Of a stretch of DNA of 64,000 bases, positions 54,448 to 64,000 are shown in pieces. This DNA is from Kalmusia sp. IMI 367209 (Eukaryota; Ascomycota; Dothideomycetes; Pleosporales; Didymosphaeriaceae). Location: NCBI GenBank assembly GCA_027946365.1, contig JAPEUQ010000006.1, forward strand, positions 434,001 through 498,000, written 5' to 3'. How positions within the stretch are numbered: the stretch's first letter is position 1; every line of letters starts with the position of its first letter. The notes beneath the pieces were generated by a model. The model saw only the letters and a program-made list of their open reading frames with translations, ran no database searches and had not been told where the DNA came from. Made by a program: the position numbers and the translations under genes.

Positions 54448-55843
54448 ATGGCACCCCTCACTATCCTCGACCTCCCTAACGAGCTGCTCATGCAACTTCC
54501 GGCACATTTGAGCAACATTGAGGATTTTCAAAACGTCTCATCTTCTTGTCGACGTTTGCGTACCGTCTTTGGTGACACACTGCCAAAGACGATCCTGCGC
54601 CTAGCCTCACAGTCAGCCCCAACCTTCTTTTCGCCGCACCCGGATTTTCTTGCCCTTGCTGTAGCACCTCAGCTGGCCGCGTGGGTAGTTGCTATCGAGG
54701 CAGAGAGGGAGAAGCGCACAGACGAGCTCATCCAAGCTTTCCGCAGCGGCGCAGCCGGAATCCTCACACTAGCGCTCCGCGACGATGTCGAGGGTGTAGG
54801 GCTCAGCATGGTCGACGTGCGTCGCATGCATGAAGCACGATTCAGCGTGATCAACCCGCTGAATGCAACCATAGACGCCATGATCGGGAACGAATGGTAC
54901 GCCCAACCTGATTTCTGGAACGGTGGTGCCGACGATGCGTTCACGCTGAATAGCGATGTCGACGGCGCAACTATGCAACTACTTCTCTACGGGGAGCTGT
55001 TTGGGCCCACTATGGAATCATATCTATGTCCGAACGAGAAGCTGCCTAAATTGGATGTTGATGAAAGGATAGAGTTCGTCAAGTATTGTGTTCCGGATTG
55101 GGATATGCAAGCCGCCACTTGGCCGGTATGACGGATTCGAGATCCTGCCTGTTGGCCCATATGCCGAAGGTGTGGAGGGGCATTTAAATGGCAATCAGAC
55201 CGCACTGGCGCATTTGGTGGGCGGTGCCATGTTTCAAGGGACGTTGTGGAAGAGAGCGTGGCGGCGAGTCCTGATTGCAGCAGGGGCCTTGGAGAACACT
55301 GATGGTGTCTGGCCTGGTACGTGGCGAAAGAAAATTCAAGACTTGGAGTGTAAGAGGGAGGAACAATTAGAGGAGTCTGACCCTGCTTCTGCTGATGAAG
55401 AGGAAGAGGAAGAAGGGGAGGAAGAGGTGGAGGAGCAGGAGGAAGAGGAGGAGGAGCAAGAGGAGGAAAGTGAAGACAGTGGTGCGGGAGGAGAAGAGGA
55501 ACCTGTGAACGATTCTGGAGCCGGCTCCGGGTCTGATTTAGATGAATTGCCCGAGGACTGGCGATTCACACTATTTTGGCACGCTCTGACCCAGGTCGGG
55601 GGTTTGCAGGGAATGGAGATGGTGGCACAGTTCAAAGGTCGTGAAGAAGGCCGCGATGTGGTCATGAAACCCGAGTGGAAGGCAAGAATTGTGCAGCTTC
55701 GAGACCAAGTACTCGCCCTTGAAGATGAAGACGAGCCTCGTTGTAAAACTTTCGGCAGAAGACAAAAGCTGAAGGTGTCATATGCTCCAGATCTTGGGGC
55801 GGAGGCGTATTGGTGCTGCGCAGGATTATGGGGCGGTCTTTGA
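54448..55843 (+). CDS. F-box-like protein with acidic tract, frame broken near 55125
   Basis: ATG 54448 opens a frame with an N-terminal F-box-like segment (LTILDLPNELLMQLPAHLSNIEDFQNVSSSCRRLRTVF) that ends at TGA 55129. Coding clearly continues in the next frame (YDGFEILPVGPYAEGVEGHLNGNQTALAHL...) to 55843. Dropping one G at 55125-55126 makes TWPYDGFEIL continuous and gives about 464 residues; total length is 3n+1. A long Glu/Asp tract (55397-55500) and a folded end follow. Splicing alternatives need a 36-bp or weak-donor intron. It is either a sequencing error or a decayed gene. The family is lineage-specific; function unknown. Confidence 0.6.
55395..55500 (+). repeat. GAG/GAA-rich acidic coding repeat
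   Basis: Near-continuous Glu codons (GAG/GAA/GAT) in the F-box-like gene; compositionally biased and probably length-variable. Confidence 0.75.
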
Positions 55844-56032
55844 TAGAGTATAATCTGGGACTAGCCAATAAAAATTATTAGACATGGTCAATGTGTTTGA
55901 GTGAATCAGGATATACTTTGAACTAAGGACGTCCTTATATAGACCAGCGAGGTATGTGGTGGATAATTTGGGCTCGCAGGTGCAATTTGAAGTATGTGAG
56001 CTCTGAAGATCTCGTATCCCGTTCGCTGACAG

Positions 56033-56899
56033 CTATTCAATCTTCTCCGCAACTATCAAAAGCGGATACACAGCACCTGCAGCGACCGGAATCTTCTTCC
56101 ACCCCGTTGCCCCGAATAGCGCCATCAAAGCGCCTGAGTGCGCAGTTAAGCTCACGATAATGCTATCACCCGCATTTTCGAAGATATCTTCCAAAAGCTG
56201 CGTAGCTCGTATCATGTGTTCTTCTAGGGACTCTCTCACATCATCTTTCCACAATTCGTCTCCTTCTGCGAAGTCAGACTCGATTTCGAACCAAGGATGC
56301 GTAGTACTGATGTATGATCTGGGGCTTCTCTTATCACACGTGTGAACACCAAGTCGTTCGCGAAGCTTCTCCTTAACCACCGGCCTTTTTAGCGACGGTA
56401 AAATGTTCTCGAATGCGAGCTCTGTCGTGCGCAAACAACGGCGCAAGGGGCTGCTAAATACTGCGTCTGGTATCGGGACTCCGCCAGAACTAAAAAAAGT
56501 CGCGATATCCACGGCTTGCTGCTCACCATAAGGTGTCAACTCAGCGTCTTCCCAGACAAGGCTTCCCTTCCCGGAGAGCCTAGACCAATGGCGATCCCAA
56601 TCTTCCCTTCCAACTTCTTTCTCCTTGAGATTGTGGACTCCTTGGCCATGACGAATGAGGTAGAAGATTTTCCAGCGCCTTCGTTCAGGGTCAACCCGGT
56701 TCATTTCTTGAACGTAGTGCTCAAGTCGTTGCCATTGCGTCTTCTCTTCGGTAGGGTCGATCGTTGTATCTGTCGTGTATTGCCTGCTCTTGATGCCGAG
56801 GTCGGGCCTAGTCGTAGCCCTGAATTCCCAACTCTCAGGGTCTTCGTCATGCGAGAAGAAGCCACGTTCCGCGGTAAACCTCCATTTCTGTATTTTCAT
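56033..56899 (-). CDS. Histidine phosphatase (phosphoglycerate-mutase family, Pmu1-like)
   Basis: A single exon of 288 residues. The RHG motif is FYLIRHGQGVHN with catalytic His84; the second phosphate-pocket parts follow as DAVFSSPLRRCLRTTELAF (Arg) and the second His in SLTAHSGALMALFGATG. The LTPYGEQQAVDIA segment is typical of the broad-specificity PGM-like branch rather than glycolytic mutase, closest in style to yeast Pmu1. There is no signal peptide, so it is cytosolic. The biological substrate is uncertain. The start is ATG 56899 (MKIQKWRFTAERGFF). Confidence 0.9.
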   Translation of the reverse strand: MKIQKWRFTAERGFFSHDEDPESWEFRATTRPDLGIKSRQYTTDTTIDPTEEKTQWQRLEHYVQEMNRVDPERRRWKIFYLIRHGQGVHNLKEKEVGREDWDRHWSRLSGKGSLVWEDAELTPYGEQQAVDIATFFSSGGVPIPDAVFSSPLRRCLRTTELAFENILPSLKRPVVKEKLRERLGVHTCDKRSPRSYISTTHPWFEIESDFAEGDELWKDDVRESLEEHMIRATQLLEDIFENAGDSIIVSLTAHSGALMALFGATGWKKIPVAAGAVYPLLIVAEKIE

Positions 56900-57165
56900 T
56901 GCCAGAGTCTTGATTTTATGCCGATACGTAAAGAAACAGTCTAAAATATTTGAGAAGAGGAACAGATATGAGGAACTTAAATCGACGCAATCAACGTCGT
57001 CCAGTAAACGCCGAGTACTTGTACGGCATCAGAGGTCGACGCTGGCCTGACATTATCAGAGCAGCCCCTCTCAAGTGCCTAACCGCTTACGTCACTCCTC
57101 GCTTAGATCTCGAGGCGCAGCCCCGCGAGGGCCGTTCTGTGACCTAACGTTACCTTTGCACTTCA

Positions 57166-59079
57166 ATGGACATATACAAGAAGCTCCCTAACTTAAGAGA
57201 TGGGCAAATTCGCCTTTTGCGCATTGCAGAGTGGACCGAAGCTGCGCCTGGCGTATTCTGCGACCTTACTGTAGTGTTCCTGAGCGACCGGCCCGACTAT
57301 ATTGCACTATCTTATACCTGGGGGTTGCCATTTCTGCAATACGAACATCAAGAGGAGGGTGGAGTGGCTGAAGGAGAAGCTGCGATACCACGGGAAGCGG
57401 ACGTTGCGGTCGTCGTTAACGGCGTAAAGACGATCGTCGGGAGGAATCTATATGACTTCCTTCTCCATTGCTCTAGGCACGCGGATCCGGCTCTTCGTGG
57501 ACCAATATGGGTGGATGCTCTTTGTATTGATCAGGCTAACCTCCCAGAACGCGGTCATCAGGTCCAACTGATGAGCGAAATCTATAAAGATGCTTTAAAA
57601 GTGGTCGTATGGCTCGGTGCTGAGAATTCTTCTACTTGCGCGTCGCTGAATTTGATAAGAGCGATAGCCTCAGTGAATCCAGCGGAAAGATCACAGAAAG
57701 CTCATCCATCTCAACTGTCACCACAAAGTACCGATATTATCTCCGATCTCAAACATTGGGTTGCGCTTGCCGAGTTCTTCCAACGAACGTGGTTCGTGCG
57801 AGCTTGGATTATCCAAGAGGTCACATTTGCCCGGAACATCACGGTTCTTTGTGGTTCATGTACATTAAGATGGGATGAATTGGTGACTGTTTCGCAATTT
57901 CTAGCAACATCGGCTTGGTCAAATTGCTTCAAGGAGGGAATCCTCGCCAAATCTACAGGCAGTGGAACGATGCGAACACACAGTATCCCGGCGAAACTTG
58001 CAGCCACCAAGAGAACTTGGTCTTCATCATCTAGTGATGGGTTACTATATGCCTTAATTCGGTGCCGCTCGTCTAGCTGCCAGGATCCCAGGGATAAGGT
58101 CTACTCACAGCTCAAGCTCGGCGACGCGGACATCTTTCCAAGCTATAAACGATCAGTGGCGGACGTTTATATCACTGCTGCCAAATACATCCTCGAGCAT
58201 ACCGATAATCTCTTGCTCTTGACTTGTGTGGAAGGTGCTGAATTCCAGACTGTGCCGGGCTTGCCGTCTTGGGTACCTGACTGGAGTGTTACAGAATACC
58301 TGGGACTACGTATTACTGGCTACGGCTCCTTCAACGCAGCTGGTAATCTACAACGAACTTTCAAGATCACTAGCAATGATGGAGAGCATGTACTAAGTGT
58401 AAGGGCAGCGAAAATTGATACCATAGTGAACGCCGGCGAAACAAAAGAAGAGCTGCAGGATTTCTCGCGTCCAACAAAGATTTGGAATATAGTCGCAGAG
58501 CTGAGCGACAAATATGTCACGAACGAAAGCCGAGAAGAGGTCCTTTGGAGAACATTGATGACCAATCGCGGGAATGAAGCTCACTCCCAATCTGTCCAAT
58601 ATCCTGCTATGAAGTTGAATCTCGAAGACTCATTTCGGGCCTGGGTTGTATGGCGCTATCTCGTCGCATCAAAGAAATCGCCATCGTTAGCATCTAGCTT
58701 CTTTCCTGCAAAAACATCATCTGACGCCATGTTTCCCACAAAAGAAATCATTTTTGATTGTTTGAAGCACTTGGCAGAAGATCCAAATTACGAAGCTGTT
58801 ATGGCGAACCGCGCATCTGTCTTTCATACTCACTATTCGCACGCAATGTTTCTCAGGCCCTTTAGCACCCAGCAGGGCTTTTTTGGTCTTGGTACGCAAG
58901 CACTAAGGGAAGGAGATAGCGTATGGGTTGTTCCAGGCTGTCGAGTGCCACTGATCTTCCGCAACGTGGAGTGCAGTACAAGATATCAACTTGTTGGTGG
59001 GACCTATCTGCATGGATTTATGGATGGACAAGCTTTAAAACAGGATGGGCTCCAGTTTGAAATGGTGGACCTGGAGTAA
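57166..59079 (+). CDS. HET-domain (heterokaryon incompatibility) protein
   Basis: An intronless frame of 637 residues. HET signatures in order are DYIALSYTWG (about residues 44-53), PIWVDALCIDQANLPERGHQVQLMSEIYKDALKVVVWLG and WFVRAWIIQEVTFARNI. The C-terminal half (GLPSWVPDWSV, then FFGLGTQALREGDSVWVVPGCRVPLIFR) matches the usual fungal HET-protein ending. No NACHT, ankyrin or WD repeats follow, so this is a stand-alone HET protein. HET proteins trigger cell death upon non-self fusion in some fungi; most paralogues are uncharacterised. Confidence 0.93.
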   Translation: MDIYKKLPNLRDGQIRLLRIAEWTEAAPGVFCDLTVVFLSDRPDYIALSYTWGLPFLQYEHQEEGGVAEGEAAIPREADVAVVVNGVKTIVGRNLYDFLLHCSRHADPALRGPIWVDALCIDQANLPERGHQVQLMSEIYKDALKVVVWLGAENSSTCASLNLIRAIASVNPAERSQKAHPSQLSPQSTDIISDLKHWVALAEFFQRTWFVRAWIIQEVTFARNITVLCGSCTLRWDELVTVSQFLATSAWSNCFKEGILAKSTGSGTMRTHSIPAKLAATKRTWSSSSSDGLLYALIRCRSSSCQDPRDKVYSQLKLGDADIFPSYKRSVADVYITAAKYILEHTDNLLLLTCVEGAEFQTVPGLPSWVPDWSVTEYLGLRITGYGSFNAAGNLQRTFKITSNDGEHVLSVRAAKIDTIVNAGETKEELQDFSRPTKIWNIVAELSDKYVTNESREEVLWRTLMTNRGNEAHSQSVQYPAMKLNLEDSFRAWVVWRYLVASKKSPSLASSFFPAKTSSDAMFPTKEIIFDCLKHLAEDPNYEAVMANRASVFHTHYSHAMFLRPFSTQQGFFGLGTQALREGDSVWVVPGCRVPLIFRNVECSTRYQLVGGTYLHGFMDGQALKQDGLQFEMVDLE

Positions 59080-59419
59080 TTACATAGTGCAAAGAGTTAA
59101 TTTGCTTAGAGGGGTGAGACGAGGGTAGCGCATTATTGATCTGCCTCTTGGGAACTATGAACGTAGAGCGGCTACATCATGTTTGATGCTTAACGGGGGG
59201 AAAGATAACCTTGCAATTGAACACACTTTAATACACACAATATGCGAGCAACGCTAGTAATACGTTCACCACGAACATGAGGATCAACTTGCGACGAAAC
59301 ACTTTGCGAATTTGATTTGAGGTGTATCATAACCTTCATGAATCCATTATCTAGCTGATGAGATTACTCTATGCCTTTCTTTACCTATCCTTTGCCACAT
59401 AAGATTACGCATTGCGTCT
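59080..59419. other. Intergenic between convergent HET and AKR genes
   Basis: 340 bp, AT-rich, holding the two 3' ends only. Confidence 0.5.
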
Positions 59420-60511
59420 CTAACCTTCAATCGGCACGAATCCAGGGTAACGTCCTCCACTGACCGGCAGCTTCTTGAGTGTCTCCTCAATCTCAGCCAG
59501 CTCAGCATCAGTAATGTCAACCACTTTAGAGTTCTCCTCTACGCGAGCGACCGTGGTTGATCCAGGAATAGGAATGACGGTCGGGACGCCAGCTTTCTTG
59601 GACTGAGCAACCACCCAGCTGATTGCTAGCTGCGCAACAGTGACACCCTTCTTCTTAGCGAGCTCGGCGACTTGGCCAGCCAGCTCCAGGTTGAGGGGGA
59701 AAGCGTCGGGCTGGAATCGGGGGAAGTGGTGTAGGAGGGACTCTTTGGGGATGTCGTCCAGCGACTTGAATTGACCAGAAAGGAAACCACGGCTCAAGGG
59801 GGAGTAGGCAACAAGGGGAATACCAAGCTCAGCGGTAGCGGCAGCAACACCATTCTCAAGAACGTCCAAAGAGAAGCTAGAAAAATGGCTGTCAGCGAGA
59901 TAATCAAAGCTGAAAGCAGCAGTACGTACAGAGAAAGCTCGACCTCAACGCTCTCGATCTTGGTGATCTTTGAAACGGCCTGGATGGTGGAAGCCTTAAC
60001 TTCGGATAATCCAATGCCGCCAATCTTGCCACTCTGCACATACTCCTCTAGGACCTTGAACGTAACGTCCAGAGGCGTATTGGGGTCGATCCTTCCCGGC
60101 TCGAAGAGGTCAATCTTCTTGCGGCCATTGAGCTGAGCAATAGCAGCGTCAAGCGACTTGCGCACACCTTCCGGTGAGCCGTCGGGCTGCATGCCATTTC
60201 CAGAGGCGCCCTTGATACTGAGCACAACCTTGTCCGCATCCTCAGGGTACTTAGCAAAGTACTTCTCAAGAAGGGTAAGACTGTTGTTGTCAGGGGGGCC
60301 GTAGAAGTCAGCACCGTTCCAAAGGTTCACGCCGTTGTTGAGCGCTGCTTTCAGGACCTTGATGGCTTCCTCGGTGGGGATTGGGTTAGGGCGCCACGTG
60401 AATCCTTGCAACAACGTGAGTCTAACATTCATGCTGCCGCCTGGAGCGTGGTATCTTACCCATAAGGCCGAGGCCGATAGGGCCAACTTCCTTTCCCACA
60501 ATAGTAGGCAT
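59420..60511 (-). CDS. Aldo/keto reductase, pyridoxal-reductase-like
   Basis: Three exons (60511-60460, 60404-59930, 59876-59420; introns 55 and 53 bp) give 327 residues. AKR features are visible: MPTIVGKEVGPIGLGLMGFTWRP at the N-terminal barrel, the NGADFYGPPDN loop with the catalytic Tyr, Lys in VVLSIKG, IDLFEPGRIDP where classical AKRs have His, GKIGGIGLSEV, and the cofactor part VPTVIPIPGSTTVARVEEN. The EPGRID variant and overall pattern resemble fungal pyridoxal reductases (Plr1/YPR127W type), which reduce pyridoxal with NADPH. A related ketone or aldehyde substrate cannot be excluded. Confidence 0.92.
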
Positions 60512-61930
60512 GGCGGCGTATGTTTAGAGATAGTGTTGTTGTTTTCTGGGCGCGAGATGTAAGAGTCTTCCTGCGCGAAGTAAGCGACTGTCAAGCAGAG
60601 GAGTTGTTTTATAGTCGGTGGCGCTTGTGTCCCCGCTGAGTTTAAAGTCACCGATGGTCTGCATGACCGTATCGCCGAATACGAGCTCGGTTGCCCGATT
60701 TCCAGCCATTTGGAACAACAAACACAAACCCTTGTGACTGGTCCCAAGTGGCTGGGTCCGAGGCTTTGATCAGCCTTGCGTGCTACCGAGCCCATAGTAC
60801 GCTTTTGTCCACGTGCTTCTATGTGTGAAGCGACTCATTTAAGGGTCCTCGTCAAAAGCTGACCTTAAGGAATTTGTATGACATCTTTAGCTTACTTAGG
60901 TTAGGTTGTAGAGTGAGCAAAATTCCATCCAGGAATAAAGTCTTACTATATGGCTTAAATTGATGCGTATAATCTGATCACATTGGCCTCTTTCGCCAAC
61001 CAGTTCTCAATTCCCTGCAGGGGTTACGACGATATCGGCGCTGCCAAGTAAATGTCTCGGGGGATAGCGACTACGCCGCACCCTCATGCAACAGCTGACC
61101 TTCGTCGCGCTGCAGCAAGACCTGGCCACGCTCTGCGATTGAACTCTATCGAAGAAATCATCAGCCGAGTTGGCGAGTGCGCAATAGAAGCGCTCACTGG
61201 CGCGTAGAGCGGTGGATACTGTTGATGTAAGGCAGGTGAGGTACTTGGCGTAAGGGTGTGCTGCCACTAAGGATTCGCGCTTGGCGATCGTACGCTACCG
61301 GTAGTACATTTGATGTAAACCCTGAAATGATAGACTAGATCGCATATGGTGCCACCAGCGCCATCGGTGACTACGTGCGATGTTTTATTGGACGTTTCTC
61401 TATAGCTGTGCCACCCAGCGCACGGTGTCTAATATCGCAGGTCAATATATAGTGCCTCTCGGCTACTTACGATGGCCTGCTGCCTTGAATTTTTATTTTA
61501 TTACGCGAAGCGCGGATGGCAGGTTATGCCAAAGCGCTTACCGGTATGGAGTAAACTGCTGATAGTTCACCCCGCAGAATGTACGCGTACTTAGCGCGAG
61601 TGAAGACTCCACCACAGCTAAGCACACGCTAGGCTCGCGTCCGCTCCTGTAGGATGTATGTCGTTGGATGCATCATCTTGGACCCTGCAGATTTTATTTT
61701 CCCTGCAGAGTTAGTTTTGTCAGACCAATGCACTTTGGACAAGACTGTGTTGGCTCGCACTATCTTATGCTCATTTTCTATAGGTCTCTATGATGTATCC
61801 TACTGCAACGGATATCTATCTATATGTACTGCTGAAATTTACACCTAAGACCACTACCAGCGACCCCCGTATGAGCTCAGACCATGCAACGTTGAGATTT
61901 GCATGCCGAGACATCCCGTTTAGTCGCCTC
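60512..61930. other. 1.4-kb intergenic region, AKR promoter and FAD-oxidase 3' side
   Basis: AT-rich compared with the genes; several short open frames without homology signs. I see no repeat arms, tRNA or other gene. Confidence 0.5.
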
Positions 61931-63617
61931 TTATTGGATACCGTTGTAGTATCCGAACTTGTTGGACGGGTCAAACTTCTTCTTCAAAGCACGGAGCTTC
62001 GTAAGCCTCCATGGCTCATAGCCGTACTGTGACTCAAGCGATTCGTCTCCGAAGCCGTAGTTGGTGTAAGTCGTCAACTTGCGGCTGGGCTGGCCCTTGT
62101 TCCAGATGTCGCGGGTTTGCGAAGCCCACTTGATGGCGAAGTCGTCGAGCTTGGAGTTGGGGTGGTATCGGATGATAGCGGCACTGTATGTACGTATTAG
62201 CCTGGTTCGGAAAAGGGTACTCGTAGTTATACGTACACAAGGAGATCGTCGTCACGTAGTGCGTAGGCGGTGCTGGCCGGGTCCACAGCAAGGACACCTT
62301 GGAGCGAGTAGCCCTCCATAACAATAACTGAGCCAAGAATAGCCGGGTCATAAAAGATGTTCTTTTTGAACAGCTCAAAGACTTGACGCTGGGCAGTGAC
62401 GTTGTAAAGCTTCAGGCCAGCGTTCATCTGCATGCGCTGGTCACCCTTCTCGCACAGAGGACCCCTCAGCATGGGTACCCTCAGCCACTGGGACTTGGGG
62501 ATAGGTGAGCATCTGTGCCACAGAGTTGATCGGACCAAGATCTTCGAAAGGCTTGAGATACGGCGCGGCCAATTCTGCAGTGCCACCGATGTACTCAAAG
62601 GCCCAGTGAATGACGGGGTCCGTCGTGCTGACGGACGGGTCAACCAAGTATAGGGACCAGTTAATGATCTCAGGAATCTGCTTCTTGGCCAGCTCATTGA
62701 GAAGGGTATGGAACTTCTCAAGCTTAGTGGAGTTGAAGGTGTAGATCTTGCTGAACCAAAGATCGCCATCACGGGGATAGATCTTGTGCTCGAAGCTAGT
62801 AACAATACCGAAGTTGTGGCCGGCGCCTCGCATACCCCAGAAAAGGTCAGGGTTGGAAGACTCAGATACGGTCGTAGTGGAACCATCGGCAAGAACAACG
62901 TTCAGCTTGACAAAGTGGTCGAGAATGAGACCATGTCTTCCTTGCATACGGCCGTGACCACCACCAAGACCGGGTCCGAGGAGAGAGACGCAGCCGCAGC
63001 TTCCCGTACCTAAGAAAAGAGTAAGAATGATATTCTAGAGTCAAAAGTGTCTTGATTTACCGGTAATGTAACCTTGACCCCACATGTATTCTATGACCTG
63101 CTTGCCATATACACCACCCTGGAGGATAGCAGTCTTCTTGTCAGGCTGGATGGTAATGCCCCTCAGTTGGGTCAACGAGATCTGGATACCATTGAACTTT
63201 CCTAGAGTCTTTGTGGAGCCATGACCAGTGTTCCTAGTGTAGAAAGGAACATTGTAGCTGTTCGCATATTTGACCTTCACATCCATTAGCTCTCGATGCT
63301 TTACTAGACCGCTACAAAAGCACCAGACTTACAATCTTGGGAACATCAGCCTCGGACCCAGGCTCAATGACAAGGTAGACATTGGGGTAGTTCCATGTCT
63401 GCCAGCGTGCAGTTGCGTTCGCCCAGCGTGGGTCACCAGCAGTGTAGACGGCAGCACTGGTGGATAGACTGGGCATAAGCTCCTTTCCGACCTGCTCAGC
63501 ACTGAGTTTAGTCGCTCTGGGCGTGAAGTCCCTGAACGGCAAGGCGGAAGCCGCGGTGCTGGTAAGCAGCGTGGCGATAACGCAGGCAAGAAGCCCACGA
63601 ACAGATTGTCGGAGCAT
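61931..63617 (-). CDS. Secreted FAD-linked oxidase (BBE-like), frame broken by one extra G
   Basis: Four exons (63617-63333, 63289-63061, 63009-62237, 62183-61931) with introns of 43, 51 and 53 bp. A signal peptide is evident (SVRGLLACVIATLLTSTAASA). Bicovalent flavin attachment is predicted: His in YTRNTGHGS and Cys in GTGSCGCVSLLG; the C-terminal BBE motif is FDPSNKFGYYNGIQ. Exon 3 changes frame at the C4/G4 run 62462-62465: with one G removed, HAEG passes into PLCEKGDQRMQMNAG as in relatives. Total exon length is 3n+1, giving about 512 residues after correction. The first intron has only 43 bp and was chosen on phase. Such enzymes oxidise alcohols, sugars or aromatic alkaloids outside the cell; substrate unknown. 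Confidence 0.82.
62462..62465 (-). other. G4 run (minus strand) with apparent +1 frameshift in the FAD oxidase
   Basis: Three Gs would restore the frame between the two halves of exon 3. Confidence 0.6.
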
Positions 63618-64000
63618 GGCCAAGGACGGACTCTGCAAGGCACCAAAAAAATGAAGGTCAAAGATCCAATGAGAGAGGAGTTGAAGTCCCAGGATATGCG
63701 TGCTGGAATACCAAGACATGTGGGCTAGATTAATATATATATGAAGATCCAATGAGAGGCCTGTGCAGAGATGTATCCCCGGATTACTCGGCGATGCGGT
63801 GATTGAATGTCACATTATCGGGGAATCGGGTATTGCATAGCATAGTCGAACCATCATCATCAGAGTACGTACCTGAGTAAGACCCTTCGTGGAGGGCTTA
63901 TGCGGTCTTGCAATGGAATAAATAGAAACGTGCCCTGCATTAGTGGTGACAGAATACTGGAGTGGGTCCGGATCGTGCCGGGATTGTGGGGAGATTCTTA
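63618..64000. other. FAD-oxidase promoter to window end
   Basis: 383 bp; AT-rich TTAATATATATATGAAG at 63730-63746 is a TATA-like stretch about 115 bp before the start. No further gene is seen. Confidence 0.5.

Noticed and set aside
61007..61267. 86-residue minus-strand frame starting MAAHPYAKYLTCL
   Set aside because: No supporting splice sites, no ATG-linked context and no recognisable family; could be a relic but cannot be supported.

Overview
The window is nuclear DNA of a filamentous ascomycete. Genes carry short GT-AG introns (about 42-133 bp, often with a CTAAC/CTGAC-like branch site). Products include the fungal CCAAT-factor subunit HapB, a HET-domain protein, a fungal_trans regulator and microsomal P450s. 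A Dothideomycete is my guess; the sequence does not prove the class. I resolved about 27 genes, most with complete exon structures whose phases sum correctly.

Layout. (1) 0-8.5 kb is housekeeping: an RBR E3 ubiquitin ligase, a LIM/RhoGAP protein and RNA polymerase II subunit Rpb4. (2) 9.3-13.3 kb holds an MFS drug/H+ antiporter whose first exon contains an in-frame TGA, and a P450. (3) 13.8-38.2 kb is a dense catabolic cluster: a metallo-beta-lactamase-fold hydrolase, a type-B carboxylesterase, an SDR, an NAD(P)-binding epimerase-like protein, a 3-hydroxyisobutyrate-dehydrogenase-like enzyme, a 3-oxoacid CoA-transferase, an iron-dependent alcohol dehydrogenase of maleylacetate-reductase type, a thiolase, a bacterial-type carboxymuconate-cycloisomerase homologue, a divergent homogentisate-dioxygenase homologue, a class III CoA-transferase, a 2-oxodicarboxylate carrier and a C2H2/fungal_trans regulator. 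A second P450 at 38.9-40.6 kb may belong to it. (4) 40.9-43 kb is an unknown acidic protein. (5) 43-48.2 kb is a 5.2 kb gene-free, repeat-rich stretch before hapB. (6) 50-64 kb is an accessory region: a small membrane protein, two F-box-like proteins, a VOC protein, a histidine phosphatase, a HET protein, an aldo/keto reductase and a secreted FAD-linked oxidase.

How the cluster may work (inference): ring cleavage or modification by the HGO-like dioxygenase and P450s; lactone formation and opening by the cycloisomerase-like and MBL proteins; reduction of maleylacetate to 3-oxoadipate by the Fe-ADH; CoA activation and thiolysis to acetyl-CoA plus succinyl-CoA; and organic-acid exchange through the carrier. 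The octamer CCCCACAT (or its complement) occurs 11 times in this region, always upstream of cluster genes, and I found only two other copies in the window. This suggests a shared regulator, perhaps the C2H2 protein encoded at the cluster edge, although CCCCAC also fits the CreA consensus.

Oddities: three reading frames (hapB, the second F-box gene, the FAD oxidase) each need one G removed to be continuous; the MFS gene has a CGA-to-TGA-like stop; the Fe-ADH has a GC-AG intron; and the carrier has an 11-nt exon.
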